Shown: piece by piece, positions 1 through 10,506 of the stretch
Layout: every line of letters begins with the position of its first letter
Numbering within the stretch: position 1 is the first letter of the stretch
Source of the DNA: Prescottella soli
Lineage (GTDB): Bacteria > Actinomycetota > Actinomycetes > Mycobacteriales > Mycobacteriaceae
Direction: 5' to 3'
DNA length: 64,000 nucleotides
Assembly: GCF_040024445.1 (NCBI RefSeq)
Contig: NZ_CP157276.1
Span: forward strand, 4,278,001-4,342,000
Position numbers and translations under genes: made by a program
The notes under the pieces: model-generated
Database searches by the model: none
The model's input: only the letters and a program-made list of their open reading frames with translations
Told to the model about the DNA's origin: nothing

Positions 1-256
1 TGCGGACGAGGGAATCGTCGGTGCGGCCAACGATTCCATCTACGGTCTCGCCGCCGGCATCTGGACCCGGGACATCTCCAAGGCCCACCGCACCGCCCGC
101 CGACTGAAGGCCGGCTCGGTGTGGGTCAACCAGTACAACGGCTTCGACACCGCGATGCCGTTCGGCGGATACAAGCAGTCCGGCTGGGGGCGCGAACTCG
201 GCGCGTCCGGCATCGACGCCTTCACCCAGACCAAATCCGTCAACGTCGCACTCTGA
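1..256 (+). CDS. Aldehyde dehydrogenase, C-terminal part (5' end outside window)
   Basis: The open frame enters from the left edge (first full codon at base 2) and stops at TGA 254-256, giving the last 84 residues of an NAD(P)-dependent aldehyde dehydrogenase. The visible part carries the typical family C-terminus: a YGLAAGIWTRD segment, then AGSVWVNQYN and the PFGGYKQSGWGRELG stretch that lies near the active site and the oligomer interface. The catalytic Cys and Glu lie upstream of the window. The next gene, 38 bases downstream on the same strand, is an alcohol dehydrogenase, so the pair probably oxidises an alcohol to its acid via the aldehyde. The substrate cannot be read from this fragment. 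Confidence 0.9.
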   Translation, partial: ADEGIVGAANDSIYGLAAGIWTRDISKAHRTARRLKAGSVWVNQYNGFDTAMPFGGYKQSGWGRELGASGIDAFTQTKSVNVAL

Positions 257-294
257 CGTCCCCGCCCGCACTCTCGAACTCCGAAGGAGACCCC

Positions 295-1407
295 ATGAAG
301 ACCAAGGCCGCTGTTCTGCTCGAGGCCGGAAAGCCGTTCGAGATCATGGAACTCGACCTGGACGGCCCCGGCCCCGGCGAGGTGCTGATCAAGTACACCG
401 CGGCGGGACTGTGCCACTCGGACCTGCACCTGACCGACGGTGACCTGCCGCCGCGCTATCCCATCGTGGGCGGGCACGAGGGCTCCGGCATCATCGAGGA
501 AGTCGGTCCCGGTGTCACCAAGGTCAAGCCCGGCGACCACGTCGTGTGCAGCTTCATTCCCAACTGCGGCACCTGCCGTTACTGCGCCACCGGACGACAG
601 AGCCTGTGCGACATGGGGGCGACCATCCTGGAGGGCTCGATGCCCGACGGGACGTTCCGATTCCATTCCGGCGGAAGCGAGTTCGGTGCCATGTGCATGC
701 TGGGCACGTTCTCCGAGCGGGCGACGATCTCGCAGCACTCGGTCGTCAAGGTGGACGACTGGCTGCCCCTCGAGACGGCGGTCCTCGTCGGCTGCGGCGT
801 CCCGTCGGGGTGGGGGACCGCGGTGTACGCCGGCGGAGTCCGGGCCGGTGACATCGTCGTCATCTACGGCATCGGTGGTCTCGGCATCAACGCCGTGCAG
901 GGCGCGGTGCAGGCCGGCGCCCGCTACGTGGTGGTGGTCGATCCGCTCGCGTTCAAGCGGGAGACCGCGCTGAAGTTCGGCGCCACGCACGCCTACGCGA
1001 CCGCGGAGGAAGCCGCGGTGAAGGTGAACGAGCTGAGCTGGGGTCAGGGTGCCGATCAGGCGCTGATCCTGGTCGGCACGGTCGACGAGGAGGTGGTCGC
1101 GGCGGCGACGGCCGTGATCGGGAAGGGCGGCACCGTCGTCATCACCGGCCTCGCCGATCCGACCAAGCTGACGGTGCAGGTCTCGGGTGCCGATCTGACG
1201 CTCAACGAGAAGACGATCAAGGGCACGCTGTTCGGCTCGGCCAATCCGCAGTACGACATCGTCCGACTGCTGCGCATGTACGACCAGGGCGAGTTGAAGC
1301 TCGACGAACTCGTCACCACTCGCTACTCGCTCGAGGACGTCAATCAGGGCTACGAGGACCTGCGTAACGGCAAGAACATTCGCGGAATCATCGTGCACGA
1401 GCAGTGA
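295..1407 (+). CDS. NDMA-dependent (MDR family) zinc alcohol dehydrogenase
   Basis: Encodes 370 aa, the usual length of the nicotinoprotein NDMA-dependent alcohol dehydrogenase family of actinobacteria, which keeps its NAD(H) cofactor bound and passes electrons to an unknown acceptor. Catalytic-zinc ligands are visible as C40-H-S-D and G-H61-E62-G. The structural-zinc lobe has four cysteines spaced CxxCxxCxxxxxxxC (CGTCRYCATGRQSLC). A Rossmann GIGGLG motif sits near residue 195. I chose ATG 295 over the longer upstream frame because AAGGAGA (284-290) precedes it and the protein then starts MKTKAAVLLE as in the family. It follows an aldehyde dehydrogenase, and the two are likely co-transcribed. 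The NDMA-type assignment rests on overall sequence recognition; the alcohol substrate is unknown. Confidence 0.9.
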   Translation: MKTKAAVLLEAGKPFEIMELDLDGPGPGEVLIKYTAAGLCHSDLHLTDGDLPPRYPIVGGHEGSGIIEEVGPGVTKVKPGDHVVCSFIPNCGTCRYCATGRQSLCDMGATILEGSMPDGTFRFHSGGSEFGAMCMLGTFSERATISQHSVVKVDDWLPLETAVLVGCGVPSGWGTAVYAGGVRAGDIVVIYGIGGLGINAVQGAVQAGARYVVVVDPLAFKRETALKFGATHAYATAEEAAVKVNELSWGQGADQALILVGTVDEEVVAAATAVIGKGGTVVITGLADPTKLTVQVSGADLTLNEKTIKGTLFGSANPQYDIVRLLRMYDQGELKLDELVTTRYSLEDVNQGYEDLRNGKNIRGIIVHEQ

Positions 1408-1440
1408 CGGACTCGCTCGCACAACGATCTGGATGATCTT

Positions 1441-1482
1441 CCGCCCTGGTTCGACGGAGAACGTACCGTCGAACCAGGGCGG
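1441..1482. terminator. Perfect 17-bp-stem hairpin after the alcohol dehydrogenase
   Basis: Bases 1441-1457 and 1466-1482 are exact reverse complements around an 8-base loop. The structure starts 33 bases after the alcohol dehydrogenase stop and ends 42 bases before the next start codon. No T-run follows, which is common for actinobacterial terminators. It most likely ends the dehydrogenase transcript; it could instead stabilise that mRNA end. Confidence 0.7.
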
Positions 1483-1524
1483 AGGTGTCTCCGCACCGAT
1501 GGGGGCGGACGGAAGGAGCCCCTC

Positions 1525-1788
1525 ATGGGCGAGATCATCGGCACGATCATCTTCGGCGCGGTCATCGGGGTGCTCGCTCGCCTGGTGGTGCCCGGCAAGC
1601 AGGCGATGGGCTGGATCGTCACGGTGATCATCGGCATCATCGGGGCCCTGATCGGCTACTGGGTGTGGGGACTGATCAGCAACAAGGGCAACACCCCGGG
1701 CATCGACTGGTGGCGCTGGATCATCAGCATCGCCGTCGCGGCCGTGTTGACGATCGCCTACACCTCGGTCACCAGTCGTCGCTCGTGA
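1525..1788 (+). CDS. GlsB/YeaQ/YmgE-family small membrane protein
   Basis: This 87-residue protein is almost entirely hydrophobic. Three membrane helices can be drawn: about residues 3-22, 28-51 and 62-80. The N-terminal pattern GEIIGTIIFGAVIGVLARLVVPGKQ, with a glycine-rich first helix and a PGKQ turn, is characteristic of the GlsB/YeaQ/YmgE (transglycosylase-associated) family. These are small inner-membrane proteins linked to general stress but without a proven biochemical activity. A clear ribosome site (GGAAGGAG, about 1512-1519) precedes ATG 1525. Its stop codon overlaps the GTG of the following lipid kinase (GTGA), so the two are translationally coupled. Confidence 0.85.
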   Translation: MGEIIGTIIFGAVIGVLARLVVPGKQAMGWIVTVIIGIIGALIGYWVWGLISNKGNTPGIDWWRWIISIAVAAVLTIAYTSVTSRRS

Positions 1789-3152
1789 CGCCCGCCGGGC
1801 GGCCGGCGGGCGGCGACGGCGCGCGCCGATGGTGGGCTCGGTTCGCGTTGGTCGCCGCCTGTTGCGCGGCAGCGCTTCCCGTCGTCGTCGCGGGGCTGGT
1901 GGCGGCCGTCGCCGTGCTGCTGGTCGCGATCGGTGGCCTGGTGGTCGCGGTCGCGGCGTCCTACCTGTTCCTCACCGGTCGTGGACCGGTGCGCTGGTTC
2001 GCGGCGGCGGTGGCGGTGCTCAGCCCGATCGTCGTCGTGGTCGTCTACGTGCGGGAGCATCTGCTCTGGGCCGTCGTCGTGGCGGCCGGGCTCTACATCG
2101 TGGCGCTGGCGTGCGGTCGCCGCGCGTTGACCGACGCTCGTCCCGGCGAGCCCTCCGAGCACGCCGCCGCAGCACCCCGTAAGCCGTTCATCGTGATGAA
2201 TCCGCACTCGGGTGGCGGAAAGGTCGAGCGGTTCGACTTGAAGCGCCGGGCCGAGGAACTGGGCGCGGAGGTCGCCCTGCTCGAAGGCCCGGGGGAGGTC
2301 GACGTCGTCGCGCTCGCCCGCGAGGCGGTCGAACGCGGAGCCGACCTGCTCGGTGTGGCGGGTGGGGACGGAACCCAGGCGCTGGTCGCCGCCGTCGCGG
2401 CCGAGCACGACGTGCCTTTCCTGGTGATCTGCGCGGGCACGCGCAACCACTTCGCGCTGGACCTCGGGCTCGACCGCGAGAATCCGGCGAGCTGCCTGGA
2501 CGCGCTGCGTGACGGTGTCGAGCTCCGTGTCGATATCGGTTCGTTGAACGGCCGAACGTTCGTCAACAACGCCTCGTTCGGGGTCTACGCCGAGGTGGTC
2601 CAGAGCCCCGCCTACCGGAACGACAAGACCCGAACCGTCCTGCGGATGTTGCCCGATCTGCTCGAGGGGCACCGCGGCGAACGGTTGGTGGTGCGGGTCG
2701 GCGGGGTCACGGTCGAGGGCCCGCAGGCGGTGTTGGTGAGCAACGGCCCCTACCGCACCAACGACCTTGCGGGTCTGGGCCGGCGTAGCAGCCTGGACGG
2801 CGGAAACCTCGGCGTGGTCACCCTGTCCGTCGACAGCACGCGACAGGCGGTGGCACTGCTGAACCGCGCCCGGCAGCGGGGCCTCACCCAACACCTCGCG
2901 GTCGAGGTCGTCGTGGACGCGGCCTCGGAGGCGATCCCCGTCGGCGTCGACGGCGAGTCGCTGACCGTCCGGACACCGGTGCACTGCACGATCGAGCCCC
3001 GAGCTTTGCGGGTGCGGGTTCCCCGGCACCGGCCGGGGGTGCGGACGTCGAAGCCGGCGTTCGACTGGGTGCGGTTGCGTGCCCTGGCCGGGCTGTCAGG
3101 TCACGGTCCGCGACGCCCGAAGGAGTCGACCGCCGCCGACAACGTCGGATAG
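1785..3152 (+). CDS. Diacylglycerol kinase family lipid kinase with N-terminal membrane anchor
   Basis: Encodes 455 aa from GTG 1785, which overlaps the previous stop as GTGA; the frame extends further upstream, but that part only shadows the small membrane gene. Residues about 15-110 are hydrophobic and form several membrane helices, probably an anchor. The catalytic part follows: FIVMNPHSGGGK near residue 131 is the nucleotide-binding strand and loop, and G193-G-D-G-T197 is the diagnostic motif of the diacylglycerol kinase/sphingosine kinase/NAD kinase fold, followed by AGTRNHFALDLGL. It should phosphorylate a membrane lipid using ATP; the lipid is unknown. The last 52 bases overlap the 3' end of the convergent SulP gene. 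Confidence 0.85.
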   Translation: MTPAGRPAGGDGARRWWARFALVAACCAAALPVVVAGLVAAVAVLLVAIGGLVVAVAASYLFLTGRGPVRWFAAAVAVLSPIVVVVVYVREHLLWAVVVAAGLYIVALACGRRALTDARPGEPSEHAAAAPRKPFIVMNPHSGGGKVERFDLKRRAEELGAEVALLEGPGEVDVVALAREAVERGADLLGVAGGDGTQALVAAVAAEHDVPFLVICAGTRNHFALDLGLDRENPASCLDALRDGVELRVDIGSLNGRTFVNNASFGVYAEVVQSPAYRNDKTRTVLRMLPDLLEGHRGERLVVRVGGVTVEGPQAVLVSNGPYRTNDLAGLGRRSSLDGGNLGVVTLSVDSTRQAVALLNRARQRGLTQHLAVEVVVDAASEAIPVGVDGESLTVRTPVHCTIEPRALRVRVPRHRPGVRTSKPAFDWVRLRALAGLSGHGPRRPKESTAADNVG

Positions 3153-4792
3153 AAGCGGTCCGGGCCGAATCGATCACCCACGCCGAATCGCACCAGTCGG
3201 TCCTTGATCGGCCCCTTCATCTCCGCGAACGCCAGGCGGATTCCCTTGCTGTCGAGATACTGATCCAGCTCGACGAGTTCGTCGACGGCGGTGGTGTCCA
3301 GACCGGTGATCGGTTCGGCGGCGATGACGACCCAGTCGACCCGGTTCGGGGCCTTCGCGACCACGGCCCGGACGTAGTCGTCGAAGATCCCGCCGTTGGC
3401 GAAGAACAGGGGAGCATCGAACCGCACCAGCACCAGCCCCGGGATCCGGTGGCCCTCGGGGTGTCGGCGGGCATCGCGGTAGCCGATGCCCCCGGGGATC
3501 TCGACCAGTTCGGTGCGATACGGCTGCCACACCCGTGCCACGACCGCCATGAGGGAGAGCGTGATGGCGACGACGATGCCCTGCAGCACCCCCACGAGCG
3601 CGACACCGGCGAAGGTGGCGATCGCGAGCACCGCTTCCGAGCGACTCATCCGCCACATGCCGACCATGCCGGGGACGTCGATCAGGGCCGACGCCGCGAC
3701 GATCACGACCGCCGCCAGCGCCGCTTCGGGCAGATAGGCGGTGAGTCCCGGCACCAGCAGCACGAACAGCAATACCGCGACCGCGCCGACGACACCGGTC
3801 AACTGCGTGCGGGCGCCGCTCTGTTCGGCGGCCGGGGTGCGCGACCCGCTCGCCGAGATGGGGAAGCCGCCGAACAGTCCGCCCGCGAGATTGGCGAACC
3901 CCACTGCCTTCATCTCGGTGCTGCCGTCCACGTCGTCTCCGCGCCGTGCCGCGAAGGTGCGGGAGAGGACACCGGTATCGGCGAACGCGATCAGCGCTAT
4001 GCCTGCTGCGGGTCCGATCAGCGTCGTGACGTCGTGCCAGCCGACCCCGCTGAACGACGGTGCCGGGAGCCCGTGGGGGAGGGCCCCGACCATGCCGATG
4101 CGGTCGTCGAGGCTCAGCGCGGCGCTCAGGGCGGTCGCCCCGACCACCGCCACCAACACCCCCGGAATGTGCCAGTGCATGACCCGGCCCGCGACGATCA
4201 CGACCAGCGCGCCGACGCCCACGGCCGTCGCGACGGGGTCGACGTCACCGGCGACGATCGAGCGGACGATCGCGGCGATCTCGCGCAGCAACCCCGATTC
4301 GTCGACCGACAAACCGAGCAGTTTCGGAAGCTCCCCGACCACGACGATGAGCGCGATCGCGTTCAGGTACCCGAGCCGAATCGGCTTGGACAGCAACTCC
4401 ATCACGAAGCCGAGGCGGAGGAACCCGCCGACGATCAGGATGATTCCGACGAGCACGGCGAGGACACCCGCGAGGGTGAGGGCGCGATCGGGTGCGCCGC
4501 CCGCCGCCAACGGCAGCACGGCGGCGGCGATGAGCGGGGCGAGCGACGAGTCCGGTCCGAGGACAAGGATTCTCGACGGGCCGACCAGGGCGTAGGCCAG
4601 CAACGGGACGATCGTGGCGTACAGCCCCGCATACGCGGGAAGCCCCGCGGCCTCGGCGTAGCCCATGCCGGCCGGGATGAGGAGCGCGGTGAGCACCAGT
4701 CCCGCGGTGAGGTCCGAGCGCAGCCATTCCCGACGGTAGTGCAGCGCCGTCGCGATACCCGGCAGGTGGGCGAGACGTCCCGTCCAGGACAT
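3101..4792 (-). CDS. SulP/SLC26-family anion transporter with STAS domain
   Basis: Encodes 563 aa. The N-terminal half holds the SulP core: RSDLTAGLVLTALLIPAGMGYAEAAGLPAYAGLYATIVP is the canonical first membrane segment with its signature, followed by about 12-14 hydrophobic segments up to residue 410. A cytosolic STAS domain fills roughly residues 440-555 and includes GLDTTAVDEL, the conserved STAS loop where related anti-sigma antagonists carry Ser/Thr. Members import sulfate or bicarbonate, or exchange anions; the substrate here is not decidable from sequence. It lies 7 bases downstream of the PiT phosphate transporter, so the two are very likely one operon. Its 3' end overlaps the convergent lipid kinase gene. 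Confidence 0.9.
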   Translation of the reverse strand: MSWTGRLAHLPGIATALHYRREWLRSDLTAGLVLTALLIPAGMGYAEAAGLPAYAGLYATIVPLLAYALVGPSRILVLGPDSSLAPLIAAAVLPLAAGGAPDRALTLAGVLAVLVGIILIVGGFLRLGFVMELLSKPIRLGYLNAIALIVVVGELPKLLGLSVDESGLLREIAAIVRSIVAGDVDPVATAVGVGALVVIVAGRVMHWHIPGVLVAVVGATALSAALSLDDRIGMVGALPHGLPAPSFSGVGWHDVTTLIGPAAGIALIAFADTGVLSRTFAARRGDDVDGSTEMKAVGFANLAGGLFGGFPISASGSRTPAAEQSGARTQLTGVVGAVAVLLFVLLVPGLTAYLPEAALAAVVIVAASALIDVPGMVGMWRMSRSEAVLAIATFAGVALVGVLQGIVVAITLSLMAVVARVWQPYRTELVEIPGGIGYRDARRHPEGHRIPGLVLVRFDAPLFFANGGIFDDYVRAVVAKAPNRVDWVVIAAEPITGLDTTAVDELVELDQYLDSKGIRLAFAEMKGPIKDRLVRFGVGDRFGPDRFYPTLSAAVDSFGRRGP

Positions 4793-4799
4793 CCGAGAA

Positions 4800-6071
4800 T
4801 TATCGCACCGGCCCGCTGGTGCGTCTGCCGAACGGGGACGGCCCGATGTCCTTGCCCGGCAGGTCGAGTGGCGTCGGGTCGATCGACGCCGACGGCTCCC
4901 GCGTCGTGGCCGGCACGGGAGGTTCGACGGGCTCGCCCTCCGCGGCGTCGGGCCAGGAGGCGTTGACGTTGTCGGCGTCCACCGGCGTGCGCCGTGATCG
5001 GAACCACATCGCGCTCGACATCGCGACCAGGATGGCGAACACCGTCCCGACGCCGACGGCTCCGCCGATCAGGTTCGCGAGCGCCCAGCACGCGGCGCCG
5101 ACGACAGCGGCGGCGGGCAGCGTGACGACCCACGCGATCGCCATCCGGCGAGCAACCTGCCAACGGACCTCGGCGCCACCGCGCCCGAGGCCGCTGCCGA
5201 GGATCGAACCGGTCGCCACGTGGGTGGTCGAGAGCGGCAGCCCGAGGTGGCTGGATGTCAGGATGATGGCCGCCGAGGCCGATTCGGCGGCGACGCCCTG
5301 CCGGGCGGAGATGTCCACCAGACCCTTTCCGAGGGTGCGGATCACCCGCCAGCCGCCGAACCAGGTCCCGAGTGCGATCGCCAGCGCGCAGGCGATCTTC
5401 ACCCATACCGGCATCTCGCCGTCCGGGGACACGGAACCGTAGGCGACGAGCGCCAGGAAGATCACCCCCATGGTCTTCTGGGCATCGTTCGTGCCGTGCG
5501 CGAGGGACACCAGTGAGGCTGATCCGATCTGACCCCACCGGAATCCGGACTCCGCAGTTCGCTCCGGCACGGTCGCCGTTATCCGGAAGATCGCCCGGGT
5601 GCCGACGGTCGAAACGAGCGCGGCGACGACCGGTGAGATCAGGGCGGGTAGGACGATCTTGCCGAGGACGCCGCCCCACTCGACGCCGCTGGTGCCGAGT
5701 GCGGCGAGCGATGCGCCGATCAAGCCACCGAACAGTGCATGGGACGAACTCGACGGCATAGCGACGAGCCAGGTCGTCAGGTTCCACAGGATCCCGCCGG
5801 CCAGCCCTGCGAACACGATGACGAGCAACGCCTCGCCGTGTGCGGATCCGAGGTTCACGATGCCGCGGGCCACGGTGGCCGCGACGGAGACCGAGAGGAA
5901 CGCGCCGATCAGATTGAGGACCGCCGAGAGCGCCACGGCCGTGCGCGGGCCGAGGGCGCCGGTCGCGATCGAGGTGGCCATCGCATTGCCGGTGTCGTGA
6001 AACCCGTTGGTGAAGTCGAACGCCAGGGCGGTCACCACCACGAGCACGAGGACGACGAAGTCCGTGGGCAC
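4800..6071 (-). CDS. pit: PiT-family inorganic phosphate transporter
   Basis: Encodes 423 aa from a GTG start (6071); the nearby ATG triplets are out of frame. Both halves of the internally repeated PiT fold are visible. The N-terminal signature is FDFTNGFHDTGNAMATSIATGAL near residue 20, and the second copy is SLAHGTNDAQKTMGVIFLA near residue 190. About ten hydrophobic segments are present, and the last 60 residues are a polar, proline-rich cytosolic tail. The family imports phosphate, usually as a metal-phosphate complex driven by protons. It is followed after 7 bases by the SulP gene and preceded by the TetR gene on the same strand, so it may share a transcript with either. Confidence 0.92.
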   Translation of the reverse strand: MPTDFVVLVLVVVTALAFDFTNGFHDTGNAMATSIATGALGPRTAVALSAVLNLIGAFLSVSVAATVARGIVNLGSAHGEALLVIVFAGLAGGILWNLTTWLVAMPSSSSHALFGGLIGASLAALGTSGVEWGGVLGKIVLPALISPVVAALVSTVGTRAIFRITATVPERTAESGFRWGQIGSASLVSLAHGTNDAQKTMGVIFLALVAYGSVSPDGEMPVWVKIACALAIALGTWFGGWRVIRTLGKGLVDISARQGVAAESASAAIILTSSHLGLPLSTTHVATGSILGSGLGRGGAEVRWQVARRMAIAWVVTLPAAAVVGAACWALANLIGGAVGVGTVFAILVAMSSAMWFRSRRTPVDADNVNASWPDAAEGEPVEPPVPATTREPSASIDPTPLDLPGKDIGPSPFGRRTSGPVR

Positions 6072-6145
6072 ATCATCGAGTGTGCCTCCCAGCGGGCGTC
6101 GAAGGGGGCTGAATCAGCACGACATTCGCGGTCCGCTCGGGTCGG

Positions 6146-6775
6146 TCACACCCCGGCGGCCAGCGCCGCGGTCGTCATCCGTCGCAGCACGTCCCGGGTG
6201 CGGGTCGGCGACGTCCGGTTCGCGCTGTGCGGGGTCGAGTTGAGCAGGCCGAACGTCGCGTGCGCCTTCACCCGTGCCTCCACCTCGTCGAGCTCCGGAT
6301 CGACCTGGCGCAGGATCTCCACCCAGGCCTCCACGTAGCGCCGCTGGTACTGGCGAACCAGCCTGCGGTCGGATTCCGGCAGCGACCCGAGTTCGCGGTC
6401 CTGGACCCGGATCAGATCCGGCTCGGTCAGCACGAAGTCGAGGTGGAATTCGATCAGTCCGGACAGGGCCTCCGGCGCGGTGCGGGCCTCGGCGACGACC
6501 GCGGTCCCGCCCTCGAAGAGCCGGCGGCTGATGTCGGTGAGCAACTCGATCAGCAGGGCGTCCTTGTTGGGGAAGTGCCGGTAGACGGCCGGGCCGCTGA
6601 TGCCCACCGCAGCGCCGAGGTCCTCGAGGCGCACTCCGGAGAAGCCGCGCTCGGCGACGAGGCGAGCCGCCGCCCGCAGCAGTTCGCGCCGCCGGTCGGC
6701 CTTCGCGCGGCTGCGACGGCTGGCAGACCGGCCGTCGAGTGCCTGTTCGCCCGTGTCGGGCCCGAGGTCGGTCAT
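6146..6775 (-). CDS. TetR-family transcriptional regulator, likely repressor of the adjacent leucine-type operon
   Basis: Encodes 209 aa from ATG 6775 (MTDLGPDT). AGGGAA lies about 6 bases upstream of this start on the minus strand; ATG 6793 would add six residues and has a poorer ribosome site. The N-terminal helix-turn-helix is clear: RRRELLRAAARLVAERGFSGVRLEDLGAAVGISGPAVYRHFPNKDALL. The C-terminal ligand domain ends with TPHSANRTSPTRTRDVLRRMTTAALAAG, a C-terminal style seen in TetR regulators of acyl-CoA metabolism. It is transcribed away from the accD1 operon, the same arrangement as Rv2506 beside the M. tuberculosis leucine cluster. I infer that it represses that operon and is released by an acyl-CoA. 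Confidence 0.85.
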   Translation of the reverse strand: MTDLGPDTGEQALDGRSASRRSRAKADRRRELLRAAARLVAERGFSGVRLEDLGAAVGISGPAVYRHFPNKDALLIELLTDISRRLFEGGTAVVAEARTAPEALSGLIEFHLDFVLTEPDLIRVQDRELGSLPESDRRLVRQYQRRYVEAWVEILRQVDPELDEVEARVKAHATFGLLNSTPHSANRTSPTRTRDVLRRMTTAALAAGV

Positions 6776-6836
6776 GTCAAGTTCCCTACGCATTGATCTC
6801 TGGACAACGTCGTCATCGATGTGATCTGGACAACTC

Positions 6837-6880
6837 AGTTAATCACGGATAACCTAGATTTCAGTTAGTCAGAATTAACT
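6837..6880. promoter_or_regulatory. Putative operator repeats between the TetR gene and accD1
   Basis: This AT-rich stretch stands out in a GC-rich window. Bases 6863-6880 form an imperfect 18-base palindrome (AGTTAnT...AnTAACT), and 6837-6843 (AGTTAAT) is the exact reverse complement of 6874-6880 (ATTAACT). Such repeats are the right size for a TetR dimer or dimer pair. They lie in the 145-base divergent region, about 40 bases before the accD1 start. The sequence shows only the symmetry; binding is inference. Confidence 0.45.
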
Positions 6881-6920
6881 CAACTCAGAGTATCGTGAAC
6901 CTCCACGGGAGGACGGTGAC

Positions 6921-8465
<1,545 letters not shown>

Positions 8466-8472
8466 GGGCCAG

Positions 8473-10506
8473 ATGACTACACAGTTCGATACCGTTCTGG
8501 TGGCCAACCGCGGCGAGATCGCGGTCCGTGTCATCCGCACGCTGCGCAGCATGGGCATCCGCTCGGTCGCGGTCTACAGCGAGGCCGACGCCGGTGCGCG
8601 GCACGTCCGCGAGGCCGACACCGCGGTGCTGATCGGGCCCGCCGCCGCCCGCGAGAGCTACCTCGACATCGACCGGGTCCTCGACGCCGCGAAGCGCACG
8701 GGCGCGCAGGCGATCCACCCCGGCTACGGGTTCCTCTCCGAGAACACGGCGTTCGCTGCCGCGTGCGCGGCCGCGGGCATCGCGTTCCTCGGCCCGTCCG
8801 CGCGGGCCATCGAGGTGATGGGCGACAAGATCACCGCGAAGAACGCGGTAGCCGCGTTCGACGTGCCGGTGGTGCCGGGCATCGCGAAGCCGGGGCTGTC
8901 CGACGCCGACCTGATCGCCGCGGCCGACGACATCGGCTACCCGGTGCTCGTCAAGCCGTCCGCCGGTGGCGGCGGCAAGGGCATGCGGTTGGTCGAGGAC
9001 GCCGCGGATCTGCCGGGCGCGTTGGTCAGCGCGCGCCGCGAGGCCGCGTCCGCGTTCGGCGACGACACGCTCTTCCTGGAGCGGTTCGTGCTGCGGCCCC
9101 GGCACATCGAGGTGCAGATCCTCGCCGACGGGCACGGCAACGTCGTGCATCTCGGCGAGCGCGAGTGCAGCCTGCAGCGCCGGCACCAGAAGGTGATCGA
9201 GGAGGCGCCGTCCCCGCTGCTCGACCCCGCGACCCGGGCCCGGATCGGCGCCGCCGCGTGCGCCACCGCCCGCAGCGTCGACTACACCGGCGCGGGCACC
9301 GTGGAGTTCATCGTGTCCGCCGACCGGCCCGACGAGTTCTTCTTCATGGAGATGAACACCCGCCTGCAGGTGGAGCACCCGGTCACCGAGACGGTGACGG
9401 GACTCGACCTCGTCGAGTGGCAGGTCCGGATCGCCACCGGGGAGCCGCTCGGCTTCGCCCAGGACGACATCACGCTCACCGGCCACGCGATCGAGGCCCG
9501 CGTGTACGCGGAGGATGCCGCCCGCGGGTTCCTGCCCACCGGCGGCACGGTGCTGGGTCTGGCGGAACCGGACGGCCCGGGCGTGCGGGTCGACTCCGGC
9601 CTGCACGACGGCACCGTCGTCGGCAGCGACTATGACCCGATGCTGGCGAAGGTGATCGCGCACGGCGACGACCGCGCCGAGGCGCTGCGTCGTCTCGACC
9701 GCGCGCTGGCGGACACCGCGGTGCTCGGTGTGGTCACCAACGTCGACTTCCTCCGGTTCCTCCTCGCCGACGAGGATGTCCGTGCCGGACGCCTCGACAC
9801 CGGACTGCTGGACCGCCGGGTCTCCGAGTTCCACGCGCCCGACACCGGTGACGAGATCCTGTTCGCGGCCGCCGCGTACCACTGGCTCACGCTGTGGTCC
9901 AACGGAACTCGGACCGGTGCCGATCCGTGGGACGCCCCGACCGGGTGGCGCGTCGGGGGTGCCCATCCGCTGTCGCTGCGCCTGCGAACGGGCGAGCGCA
10001 CCGAACACGTGCTGATCTCCGGCAGCCCGGAGGATGCCGCCGTGCGGATCGAGGACCGCGAGAACCACACACTCGCCGCCCGACTCGACGGCGACGCCCT
10101 CACCGTCGTGCTCGACGGCTGCAGCACGACCTACCGCCTCGCGGAAGACGACGGCACCGTGTGGCTCGCCGGCGACGGGGGCACGTGGATCGTCTCGCAG
10201 TTGCGTGAGGCGAGCGTTCGCGGCGCCGACGCGCATGCCGGCGAGGCCGAGCTGACCAGCCCCATGCCCGGCACGGTCATCGCGGTGGCCGTGTCCTCGG
10301 GTGACGCGGTGACCGCCGGGACCGCCGTCGTGGTGGTCGAGGCCATGAAGATGGAGCACACGCTCACCGCGCCGATCGACGGGACCGTCGAGGTCCTCGT
10401 CGCCGCCGGCGACCAGGTCAAGGTCGATCAACCCCTCGCACGGGTCTCTCCCGCAAGCGAATCCGAATCCTCTCCCGAACTCGATACGAAGGATGCCGCG
10501 TCATGA
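8473..10506 (+). CDS. accA1: Acyl-CoA carboxylase alpha subunit (biotin carboxylase plus biotin carrier)
   Basis: Encodes 677 aa from ATG 8473, seven bases after the accD1 stop; the longer frame from upstream merely runs through accD1. Biotin carboxylase occupies about residues 1-450: [19 protein letters not shown] at the start, the ATP-grasp loop [11 protein letters not shown] near residue 160, and the [14 protein letters not shown] catalytic segment near 295. A linker domain follows, and the biotinyl domain ends the protein with VEAMKMEHT, where K626 is the residue that carries biotin. It carboxylates biotin with ATP and bicarbonate for the AccD1 subunit. The stop overlaps the next start (ATGA), which implies coupled translation. 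Confidence 0.95.
   Translation: MTTQFDTVLVANRGEIAVRVIRTLRSMGIRSVAVYSEADAGARHVREADTAVLIGPAAARESYLDIDRVLDAAKRTGAQAIHPGYGFLSENTAFAAACAAAGIAFLGPSARAIEVMGDKITAKNAVAAFDVPVVPGIAKPGLSDADLIAAADDIGYPVLVKPSAGGGGKGMRLVEDAADLPGALVSARREAASAFGDDTLFLERFVLRPRHIEVQILADGHGNVVHLGERECSLQRRHQKVIEEAPSPLLDPATRARIGAAACATARSVDYTGAGTVEFIVSADRPDEFFFMEMNTRLQVEHPVTETVTGLDLVEWQVRIATGEPLGFAQDDITLTGHAIEARVYAEDAARGFLPTGGTVLGLAEPDGPGVRVDSGLHDGTVVGSDYDPMLAKVIAHGDDRAEALRRLDRALADTAVLGVVTNVDFLRFLLADEDVRAGRLDTGLLDRRVSEFHAPDTGDEILFAAAAYHWLTLWSNGTRTGADPWDAPTGWRVGGAHPLSLRLRTGERTEHVLISGSPEDAAVRIEDRENHTLAARLDGDALTVVLDGCSTTYRLAEDDGTVWLAGDGGTWIVSQLREASVRGADAHAGEAELTSPMPGTVIAVAVSSGDAVTAGTAVVVVEAMKMEHTLTAPIDGTVEVLVAAGDQVKVDQPLARVSPASESESSPELDTKDAAS

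Noticed and set aside
121-294. Extended start for the alcohol dehydrogenase at 121
   Set aside because: The extension lies over the aldehyde dehydrogenase 3' end in another frame, and a clear ribosome site marks ATG 295.
1485-1784. Longer N-terminus for the lipid kinase reaching back to 1485
   Set aside because: The extra residues are a His/Arg/Gly-rich shadow of the GlsB-type gene. GTG 1785 in a GTGA overlap gives a normal protein.
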